From: Ailanthus altissimus
Taxonomy: Eukaryota > Streptophyta > Magnoliopsida > Sapindales > Simaroubaceae
Assembly: GCA_946807835.1 (NCBI GenBank)
Contig: OX327696.1
Location: forward strand, 2,802,501-2,866,500
DNA length: 64,000 bases
Direction: 5' to 3'
Shown here: piece by piece, positions 46,765-55,959 of the stretch
How the letters are laid out: the number at the start of each line of letters is the position of its first letter
Numbering within the stretch: position 1 is the first letter of the stretch
Made by a program: the position numbers and the translations under genes
Notes under the pieces: model-generated
The model's database searches: none
What the model saw: only the letters and a program-made list of their open reading frames with translations
Told to the model about the DNA's origin: nothing

Positions 46765-47419
46765 CTACAGACGAAGCGTCAAATCTATCCTGCGTTTCTT
46801 TTCACTGTTATCAGTATACCAATCTATCTGACTCATTGTTGGATCAGATAGAGGTGTAAAAGCTTGTAGTTCATCGAGTAACTGATCAACAGTTGAAGCA
46901 GAAATGAGGATCTGTCGTGCTGCAGATGAGACGAATTGTTTTTCCACCGCATAGTCAAGAAAAGATAACAACCCATTATAAAAATCATCAACGTTTAACA
47001 AACCAATGGGTTTTTTTATGGATTTGCAATTGTGCCCATAAGACAATTTGAAAAATTTCCTCCAATGTTCCGAAACCTCCAGGTAGAGCTATGAAGGCAT
47101 CAGCATTACGAAGCATAAAAGAAATTCGTTCATGCATTGATGATACCTGTAACTCATCCCCAATTGTTTTTCCTACAATGTCTCCAACAGCTAGAGCTTT
47201 TGGTATGATACCCAAAACTCGACTGCCATTATTTTGTGCAGCGGTTGCCACACGTCCCATTAATCTAAGACTACCTCCCCCATATACTAAATGAATATTG
47301 CGCTCAGCTAACATCTTACCAAGGGTTCCTGCTGCTTCTATAAACTCATTAGTTTTTCCAGGGCTGGATCCACAAAAGACACAAAATTTTGTGAATTTAC
47401 GAGTTGATGATCCTTCCAT
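46765..47419 (-). CDS. LOG-like cytokinin riboside 5'-monophosphate phosphoribohydrolase, retrotransposon-borne, one frameshift
   Basis: Predicted to release free cytokinin from its nucleotide. ATG at 47419 (MEGSSTRKF). Family landmarks: FCVFCGSSPG (12-21), LVYGGGS (44-50), VLGIIPKAL (68-76), MHER (95-98, catalytic Arg) and PGGFGTLEE (113-121, catalytic Glu). After IHKK (136) a T7 run on the plus strand (47011-47017) has one base too many; the next frame continues with PIGLLNVDDFYNGLLSFLDY and ends DLTLRL. The total of about 217 codons is normal for plant LOGs. Introns, usual in plant LOG genes, are absent, suggesting capture from mRNA. One further oddity is Arg for the expected Gly in GGGSLRLMG. 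The upstream in-frame extension lacks an ATG and abuts the TATA box, so I start at 47419. Whether the frameshift is real or a sequencing error is open. Confidence 0.88.
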
Positions 47420-47484
47420 GATTACACTCACCCTCTCTCTTGAATGATTTTGAGTTTGTACAAAGATGCAGAAATAATGCAATG

Positions 47485-47492
47485 TATTTATA
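47485..47492 (-). promoter_or_regulatory. TATA box upstream of the element A LOG
   Basis: Minus strand TATAAATA in GGCTCTATAAATACATTG, 66 bp before the LOG ATG, leaving room for a start site and a short 5' UTR. It is conserved in element B (17048-17055) with the preceding TTTGG..CTC context. Confidence 0.6.
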
Positions 47493-47775
47493 GAGCCAAA
47501 AGGTATTGCAAAGTTAAATCACATGGCTATTGGCTTGAAATACAAGATTCAACACCTTTTACCAATGTTCAATTTGTTAGCTGGAAAAGTCACATGGGTT
47601 GTCGGCTTAAAATGCAAAATTTTCAAAAAGGATTATAGGTGGTTGATTATTGAAAGACATTTGAGTTTGAAATGAAACATTTAAAAATAATAGCTATAGT
47701 AAATATATACAAGTAGTTTTGATTGTGGTTCACATCTTCCTCTGATTTTACGTCCAGTAACGGCTTAAACGCCCT

Positions 47776-48324
47776 CTATGGGTCGGGGATAGGCTTCCCA
47801 TCCAATTTTCTTATAAATTGGCAAACAGGGTCTTTTAAAGTCAGATTCCCGAGACTGTACCGCTCATGTTCTTTTAGGAATAGGTCCCATAATTCATGAA
47901 TTGCAATATGCACATATCCACTAGGATGCGTCTCAAGAGTCGATAAGATATTATCTAAAGACTCCTTACTCAGGCCATCCTTAATGAACCTAATTTTATC
48001 TTCATGATTTACAGACACCATTCCTAAAGTGCGGCAACGTGTGTTGCAAGTCGTGCGTGCACACTTGTAACAAACATTTAATCGTTTTGCTCTTCGTTTT
48101 TTTGAAAAAGAGCTTTTACCTAAGCCAGGCATGTAGGAAATTAATGAGTCTGAAAATTCACCTGTCAATCTAACTTTGGCTTCAATTAACCAACGTAAAT
48201 CGACAGGTATATTCATAATCATTAATAACCTTAATCTTTCACATCTTGCTTAGTAAATTTTCTTCAAGGAATTTTGAGGCAATGAGGGAAAACGCTTTTT
48301 TAAATTTTTTAGAATGTCATCCAT
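47776..48324 (-). CDS. ORF-X: conserved unknown protein of the LOG-bearing elements, one stop
   Basis: ATG 48324 (MDDILKNLKKRFPSLPQNSL), TAA at codon 25 (48250-48252), then the same frame runs on to TAG at 47776: NIPVDLRWLIEAKVRLTGEF, SYMPGLGKSSFSKKRRAKRL, then CYKCARTTCNTRC (CX2CX4CX3C), KIRFIKDGLSKESLDNILST, LWDLFLKEHERYSLGNLTL and DGKPIPDP. The KKRRAKR run is basic and precedes the Cys cluster, which could bind metal or nucleic acid; that is inference. I recognise no family. It is neither a typical env-like protein (no membrane segment or signal peptide seen) nor part of pol. The homologue at 16247-16795 keeps the Cys spacing CX2CX4C and the C-terminus. Confidence 0.75.
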
Positions 48325-48556
48325 TTTTTTTTTTATAGAAAAGGGGAAAGAAGAGAAGATATCAGTAATTATGGGAAACTGACAAAACCGATTTGAAATA
48401 TCACGGAGTACCGTTATCCGCCGCTTAACCGGGGTGCAAAACAAAACTTTAACAAAACTACTAAATTAACCTGCAAGTAAAAAAAAATGTTAGAAGAAGA
48501 ATAAATATATATAAATATGTAAATATATATAAATATGTAAATATATAAAACAAAGA

Positions 48557-51500
48557 TTAATTGGTCTCGTAACAAGGATCCGACAGGAACGTAAATTCTT
48601 CATAAAAAGCTTGGTTTTCTAGAAATGGCTTGAGTCTTTGCCCATTTACCTTAAACACATTCCCATTTCTAGGATTTTCAATGTCAATTGTTCCATAAGG
48701 GTACACATGTTTCACAATAAAAGGGCCACTCCATCTTGATCTTAATTTTCCAGGGAATATGTGAAGTCGAGAATTATAAAGCAAAACCTTCTGACCAGTG
48801 TCAAATGTTTTTCTCTGAATTTTTTTATCATGAAAGGCTTTAATTTTAGCTTTATGAATTTTTGAATTCTCATATGCATCATTTCTCAATTCTTCAAGTT
48901 CATTTATTTGTAATTTACGTATGTGTCCAGCAGAATCAAGATTTTCATTGAAAGTTTTAATAGCCCAGTAGGCTTTATGCTCAAGTTCCACAAGTAAATG
49001 ACAAGGTTTTCCATAAACTATCCTATAGGGAGACATACCCAATGAAGTTTTAAAAGCAGTTCTATAAGCCCACAGTGCATCAATTAGTCTTAAAGACCAA
49101 TCTTTGCGATTTGGGTTTACAGTTTTTTCTAAAATTTGTTTTATCTCCCTATTTGCTAATTCAACTTGTCCACTTATCTGAGGATGATAAGGGGTGGCAA
49201 CTTTATGAGTAATACCATATTTTTTCACTAATGTTTCAAATGGTCTATTACAAAAATGCTTACCCCCATCACTTATAATGGCTCGAGGGATTCCAAATCG
49301 ACTTAAGATATTTTCTTTCAAAAATTTCATGACTGTTTTATGGTCATTATGTCGACATGGAATAGCCTCAATCCATTTTGAGACATAATCTACTGCAACT
49401 AAGATATATGTAAATCCAAATGATAACGGAAATGGTCCCATGAAATCTATCCCCCAACAATCAAAGATTTTAATAACAAGAATGGGGTTAAAAGGCATCA
49501 TGTTTCGTTTTGAAATTGATCCCAACTTTTGACAATTTTCACAAGTTATACAAAATGCATGTGTATCTTTAAATAAAGTGGGCCAATAAAATCCACACTG
49601 CAAGATTTTTGCAGCTGTTTTCTTTGATGAGAAATGTCCCCCACATGCTTTAGAATGACAAAATTCAATAACTTTATTTACCTCATTGTCGGGTATGCAT
49701 CTTCGAAATATTTGATCACGATAATATTTAAAGAGATAAGGATCATCCCAATAAAACTTTCTCACCTCCGTTAAAAATTTTCTTTTGTCTTGAGCATTCC
49801 ATTGAGGTGGCATTTCTCCTGTTACAAGAAAATTAACAATATTAGCATACCAGGGCATTGTAACAGTAGAAAATAAAAATTCATCGAGAAAAGAATCATT
49901 AATAGGTGTTATTTCTGTTGATGAATCTGGTGTGAGTCTTGATAAGTGATCTGCAACAACATTCTCAGCTCCCTTCTTATCCTTGATAGTGATAATAAAT
50001 TCTTGTAGCAATAGAATCCATCGAATTAGCCTTGGTTTTGCATCCTGTTTTGACATTAAGTACCTTACAGCAGCATGGTCAGTAAATATAATAGTTGAAG
50101 AACCAATTAAGTAAGAACAAAATTTGTCTAATGCAAATATTACAGCAAGTAGTTCTTTTTCAGTTGTTGTGTAATTCATTTGTGCACTGTTTAAAGTTCT
50201 ACTTGCGTAATAAATTACATAAGATTTACCTTCCTTTCTTTGTCCTAATACAGCACCAACAGCGTAGTCACTAGCATCACACATGAGCTCAAAAGGTAAA
50301 GACCAGTCAGGAGATTGTATGATAGGAGCAGATGTTAAGAGGCCAATTAATTTTTCAAATGAATTTTGACACTCTTGAGTCCACTTAAATGATACATCTT
50401 TTGCTAAGAGGTTACAAAGAGGTTTAGATATAGCACTAAAGTTTTTTATGAACCTCCTATAGAATCCAGCATGTCCTAAAAAGGATCGGACTTCTCTGAC
50501 TGTTTTTGGTGGAGGCAAATGTGTAATGAGTTCGAATTTTGCCTTATCCACTTCAATTCCTTTAAAAGATACTATATGTCCCAAAACAATTCCAGAAGTA
50601 ACCATGTAATGACATTTTTCCCAGTTCAATAGAAGACTCTTTTCTTCACATCTTTTTAAGACCTTTTCTAAGTTTTCAAGACAATTATCAAAAGAATTTC
50701 CAAATACAGTTAAATCATCCATGAAAACTTCTAAATAATGCTCAATCATGTCACTAAAAATGCTTAACATACATCTCTGAAATGTTGCTGGGGCATTACA
50801 AAGTCCAAAGGGCATTATTCTAAAAGCAAAGGTTCCAAAAGAACATGTGAATGTAGTCTTTTCTTGGTCCTCTAGTACTATAGGAATTTGATAATAGCCA
50901 GAGTAACCATCTAGAAAGCAATAGTAGGGATGTCCTACTACTCTTTCTATAATCTGATCAAGGAATGGTAAAGGAAAATGGTCTTTTCTAGTGGCCAAGT
51001 TCAATTTTCTATAATCTATGCACATCCTCCAACTAAATGAGACTCGAGTTGGTATTAACTCACCTTTTTCATTTTCAATGACTGTGATTCCAGATTTTTT
51101 TGGTACTACCTGAGTAGAACTTACCCACTTACTATCTGAGATCGGATAGATGATTCCTACTTCAAGTAATTTGAGAACTTCAGCTCTCACTACCTCTTTC
51201 ATATGTGGATTTAATCTCCTTTGAGGTTGTTGGGAAGTTTTGGCATTATCCTCTAGGTGTATTCTATGTGTACAAATCAAAGGATTAATACCATTTATGT
51301 CTTTTAAAGTCCACCTAATTGCATTTTTATGCATTTTCAATAATTCAATCAACTTATCTTCTTGTTCACTTGTGAGTGTAGAAGCGATTACCACCGGGTA
51401 AGTTTGTTTCTCTCCAAGAAATGCATATTTCAGTCCTTCAGGCAGAGGTTTTAACTCCAACTTTGAAATTTTGTTCTTTTTATCCTCATTTTCTCCTAAT

Positions 51501-53872
51501 TCTTCAAACTTTAGTTTCCATCTTTTATTTTCAATCACCTATGCATAGTCAAGTAAAGAACATATGTCAGAGATTTTAGGATCTAATTGTATATTTGACT
51601 CAAATGAATTTATTAAACACATTTCTAAGAGATCGGTAGAACTCCCTTTTTGAATATGATCCTCCACAATCGTTTCAATCATGTCACCTTCTTCACTTTC
51701 ATCCTCCTCTTCATATGGTTGCTTACACATATTAAAAACATTGAGTTTAAGTGTCATGTTTCCAAATGAAAGCTTCATTACTCCATTCCTGCAATTAATC
51801 AAAGCGTTAGAAGTTGCTAAAAATGGACGACCTAAAATAACAGGTATCGGATTACATCATTTGACAGGTTCTGTGTCCAAGACGATAAAATCCACAGGAT
51901 ATATGAATTTATCAACTTGAACTAAGACATCCTCCACTGTCCCTCTTAGTACTTTTATTGATCTATCAGCAAGTAAAAGAGTTACAGATGTTGATTTTAA
52001 CTCCCCGAGATTGAGCTGCTGATAAACTGAATACGACAATAAATTCACACTAGCACCAAGATCAAGTAAGGCTTGTTCAATTTTATGACTTCCAATAATA
52101 CATGAAGTTGTAGGACAACCAGGGTCTTTATATTTCAAAGAATTATTGTTCTGAAGAATGGCACTTACTTGTTCAGCTAAAAATGCTTTCTTTTTCACAT
52201 TCAGTTTTCTTTTTACTGTGCATAAGTCTTTCAAAAATTTTACAAAAGATGGAACCTGTTTAATAGCATCCAGTAAAGGAATATTAACTTTTACCTGTTT
52301 GAAGATTTAAAAAATTTCAGGATTGTGATTCATCTTCTTAGTATTACGTAATGCATGAGGAAATGGGGGTGGAGGTAAGGGTTTAGTGTTTTCTTCATTA
52401 AGTGTAGGTTCAACACTTTCCTTACCCTTAGAGATTGATTCATCGCTCTCATGAGGTTCAGGAATTTCTTTTTCAACAATTTTACCACTCCGAAGAGTGA
52501 TAACTGCTTTAACTTGATCCATGTGTTGGCTTCCTGAACTACATGCATTTGAGTTATGTTGTCCTTTGGGGTTTGGCTGTGGTTGAGAAGGAAATTTTCC
52601 TTTCTCATGAATGTTCAATGCAGATGCAAATTTAGCAAGAGTATCTTTCAAATCAGCAAATGTTTGAGCATTTTGAGAATTAACAGACTCTTGTTTTTCA
52701 ATGAATGTATGCAAGGTTTCTTCAAGATTTTTCCTAGGAGGTGGGACATATGGTGCATAACCTTGATGATTTTGAAAGTTTTGGTGTGGTTGGAAAGATG
52801 GTTGTGAAGCCTGTGCTTGAGTGTCATTCCTCCAACTAAAATTCGGGTAATTTCGCCATCCAGGATTATAGTTTTGTGAATATGGGTTATTGTTTGACCG
52901 TTTGAACGTGTTTAAAACATTGGCTTGTTCATGGAGACATTCCCTAAATGCAGGCAAAGTTGGGCATTCATTGGTAGGGTGATCATGGGTTTCACAAATG
53001 TGACACACAATTTCTTGAACAGATTTTATTTGATCACTCTTTTTCATTTCTAAGGTTTCGACTTTTCTAGCAAGGGATGCTAATTTGGCTTGAAGGTCAT
53101 GGTCTTCCTTAAGATGATAAATACCCCCACTAGATGTAGTGGTTTGATTTTTGCTAGGAGCCTCACAGGTACCAGCAGTGTCCTAATTTTGAGCATTTTC
53201 TGCTAGTAAGTCAAGATAGTTCATTGCCTCTTCTGGGTCTTTTTCCTCAAATGTTTCATTACACATCATTTCTACCATTTGCCTAACTTGGGGTGTTAAG
53301 CCCTCATTGAAATTTGAAACTACTCTCCATGTCTCAAAACCATGATGGGGACAGGTATTAAGTAATTCTTTATACCTTTCCCAACATTGGTAAAGGGTCT
53401 CTCCTGGTTTTTGGGCAAAAGTGGTGATTTGTCTTTTGAAAGAATTTGTTCTATGGGAGGGAAAAAACTTTTTCAGGAATTGTTGTTGCATCTCATCCCA
53501 TAAAGAAATGGAACCTGGCCTAAGGTTTTATAGCCATGTTTTAGCTTTATCTTTTAAAGAAAAAGGGAAAAGCTTAAGTCGAATTGTGTTCACGCTACAA
53601 TTTTGATCATTATACGTGTTACACACTTCTTCAAATTCTCTTAGATGTAGATAAGGGTTCTCTGCATCTAAGCCATGAAAAGTGGGTAAAAGTTGGATAA
53701 TGCCTGGCTTAAAATTAAAATGTGTTGCATCCGGTGGAAAAATTAAGCAAGATGGTGCACCGGTTCGTGTAGGGTTCATATAATCTCTAAGTGTCCTAGG
53801 TCGGTTATGGTCATTATGTTGGGACTGATTGTCCCCTGGGTCTATGAGTCCCTCAATTTGATTTTCGCTCAT
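48557..53872 (-). pseudogene. Element A gag-pol (Athila-like), single frame with five stops
   Basis: One frame of about 1,770 codons from ATG 53872 (MSENQIEGL) to TAA at 48557. Stops at 53528, 53183, 52307, 51857 and 51539 (lowest base) are the only breaks seen. Gag: RTLRDYMNPTRTG, FKPGIIQLLPTFHGLDAENP, AEN; zinc knuckle CHICETHDHPTNEC at about residue 290. Protease: LLDLGASVNLL (about 52063). The segment from 51538 is open for 993 codons: RT with FMDD at its residues 272-275, RNase H with D421, E462, D487 and D530, integrase zinc site HSKACGGH...CITCENC (about 627-669), core D698, D757 and E793, then the C-terminal [11 protein letters not shown]. The one-frame organisation fits Athila. A few stop reversions would open it, so full relatives probably exist elsewhere in the genome. 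Confidence 0.92.
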
Positions 53873-54176
53873 GGTGTTACTTGGTGAAGAATGAGAAGAT
53901 GAAGGAGAATCTAACAAATTATCAAAGGAAGTTTTGAAATTACCTTTTACTAAACGATGAGAATTAGGATCTCGAAACTAACCGCTCATAAAAAGAAACA
54001 AAACAAAATACAATAACAATAAATAATACAAATAAAATATTGAACACAGGTAAATAAAATAAAATATTACACACAAGTAAATAAAATATGTAAAACTAAA
54101 AGCAAAATAAAGATAAATAATTAGAAGTTAGATTAGTGATGTTAAATTATATAATAAAAAGTTAATAAATAAATAG

Positions 54177-54480
54177 TAGGAGGCTTAGCCTTCCATTAAA
54201 ATAAAAAGCGAAAATAAAAGGCGAATAATAAATAAAGTAAAATACGTTAGGAGGCTCGGCCTTCCATGAAAATTAAAAAAAACGAAAATAAAAAGTAAAA
54301 AATAATAAATAAACGAAATAAAGAGTAGGAGGCTCAGCCTTCCGCGAAAATAAAAACAGAATAATAATAAAAGTACGTTAGGAGGCTCGGCCTTCCATGA
54401 AAATAAAAAAAATAAAAAATAAAATAAAATAAAACGAATAATAAATAACGAGTAGGAGGCTCAGCCTTCCATGAAAATAA
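54177..54480 (-). repeat. Element A leader: five copies of a core repeat
   Basis: TAGGAGGCTCRGCCTTCCAT occurs at 54177, 54248, 54326, 54379 and 54453, each followed by A-rich sequence, between PBS and gag. On the transcript strand this is a T-rich arm plus an ATGGAAGGC...CCTCCTA core, analogous to the repeated leader of element B. Confidence 0.85.
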
Positions 54481-54522
54481 AATAAACAAACAAACAATAA
54501 CAAAACAAAATATTAACGTTAC

Positions 54523-54541
54523 CTCCCCGGCAACGGCGCCA
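54523..54541 (-). other. Element A primer binding site (tRNA-Asp)
   Basis: Minus strand TGGCGCCGTTGCCGGGGAG, 6 nt after the 5' LTR end. It is complementary to the 3' end of plant tRNA-Asp, the known Athila primer. Confidence 0.92.
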
Positions 54542-54547
54542 AAAACT

Positions 54548-54819
54548 TGACACATCCAGAATATAGAAGTTATTCCCAAGTGCAGGATTGTCGAAGTAAT
54601 AAATAACCCGATGAGAACGGGGACGATCCACAGGGAAGTAGAATTAAAATTACAAATTATAAACACTTTAAAGATAATTAATGCAGTATAAGATGTTTGC
54701 AAATATTATTTCAATTAACCAATTCAAATAAAAAGTTAAGGTTATGGAGATTCACTCTTGGCATAAGAAATAAGAATATATTTAATTTTTTTATAACTCA
54801 ATTGGAATCCTCGCACAAA
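54548..54819 (-). repeat. Element A 5' LTR, truncated to its 3' 272 bp
   Basis: Matches 43905-44176 of the complete LTR, then stops at CGCACAAA and continues as the 22-bp minisatellite. About 1.16 kb, including the promoter, is lost, so full-length transcription of this copy from its own LTR is unlikely. Confidence 0.9.
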
Positions 54820-55470
54820 CGTAGTATATCGAGTGGAAATACGTAGTATATTAAGTAAGAACATGTAGTATATTGAGTGGGAACACGTAGTATTTTGAGT
54901 GGGAACATTTTGTATATTGAGTGGGAATAATTAGTATATTGAGTGGGAACATGTAGTATATTAAGTGAGAATATTTAGTATACTACGTGTTTCCTATCAA
55001 TATACTATGTGTTCCCACTCAATATACTAATTATTCCCACTCGTGTTCCCACTCGATATATTACGTGCTCCCACTCAATATACTATTTCTTCCCAGTTAA
55101 TATACTAAATGTTCTCACTCAAGTTACTAAATATTCTCACTTAACATACTACGTCTTCTCTATTAATATACTACGTGTTCCCACTTAATATATTACGTGT
55201 TCGCACTTAACATACTAAATGTTCCCACTTAATATACTACGTGTTCCCACTCAATATTCTAAATATTCCCACTTAAGATATTATGTGTTCCCACGTAATA
55301 TACTACGTGTTCCCACTCAATATACTAAATATTCTCACTTAATATACTACGTGTTCTCACTTAATATATTAAATATTTTCACTCAATATGCTACATGTTC
55401 TTATTTAATATACTATATGTTCCCACTTAATATACTAAGTGTTCCTACTTAGTATATTATGTGTTCCCAT
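54820..55470. repeat. 22-bp minisatellite, inversion point and right arm
   Basis: 54820-54980 continues the left array in the same orientation; at about 54985 (TTTAGTATACTACGTG) the unit orientation reverses and runs inverted to 55470. This is the centre of the fold-back. Confidence 0.9.
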
Positions 55471-55866
55471 TCATAAAAGTTTTATTTTTGTTGTCGGAGT
55501 GTCATCAAAAAAATGTTCGCCAGTTGATTGCCATTTTTTCAACGACGGTGGCAGGTTTTTTAATTATTAATTAATTAATTTTAAATATATTTATTATAAT
55601 TATAAACTAATTGCAAGATGACACATATAATTTGTAACTAATCAGTGTTTGACACATGTTACTTTGTTAAAAAATATTTATTTATTATTTTTTAAAAATT
55701 ATATTAAATTATATAAATGAATGAGATTGCGCTATGTATTTAATGACAATGAACGAGTAAAATTGTGTTGTATGTCTAACGTTAAATGACAACTTATGAA
55801 GGTAAAGTAGTAATTGTCTATTAAAACTAATATTTTCATCCAATTTGACGGTAAAGATTAACGGAT
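55471..55866. repeat. Fold-back element, right outer arm
   Basis: Reverse complement of the left arm 41519-42390 without the hAT insertion. Beyond 55866 the similarity stops. No coding sequence. Confidence 0.85.
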
Positions 55867-55959
55867 ATGGTACATTTAGGTATTTTATCTCTAACAAAGA
55901 TAAAGTTGTAAATTAGCCTAAAATATTAGGGTAAATTTGAACTTATCCCTTATAACATT

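Larger units (their letters stand above)
43905..54819 (-). mobile_element. Element A: Athila-like Ty3 retrotransposon carrying ORF-X and LOG
   Basis: 10.9 kb. Transcription order (minus): truncated 5' LTR, tRNA-Asp PBS, repeated leader, gag-pol in one frame, ORF-X, LOG, 3' untranslated tail, polypurine tract, full 3' LTR. RT/integrase wording ([22 protein letters not shown]) and the Asp primer point to the Athila lineage. It lies in the 22-bp minisatellite. No target duplication survives because the 5' LTR is cut at 54819. Counting by eye, the two LTRs differ at about 7 of 272 shared positions, which suggests a fairly young insertion. Confidence 0.92.

Noticed and set aside
47420..47482. N-terminal extension of LOG (about 21 residues upstream of the ATG)
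   Set aside because: It begins at TTG, not ATG, and starts just 3 bp from the TATA box, so it is leader sequence.
51681..51920. Plus-strand ORFs opposite gag-pol (also 52556-52807, 53421-53606)
   Set aside because: Antisense shadows of the gag-pol frame.
54523..54541. tRNA gene suggested by the tRNA-Asp-like sequence (also 12063-12080)
   Set aside because: Only the 3' 18-19 nt match and they sit directly after an LTR, so they are primer binding sites.
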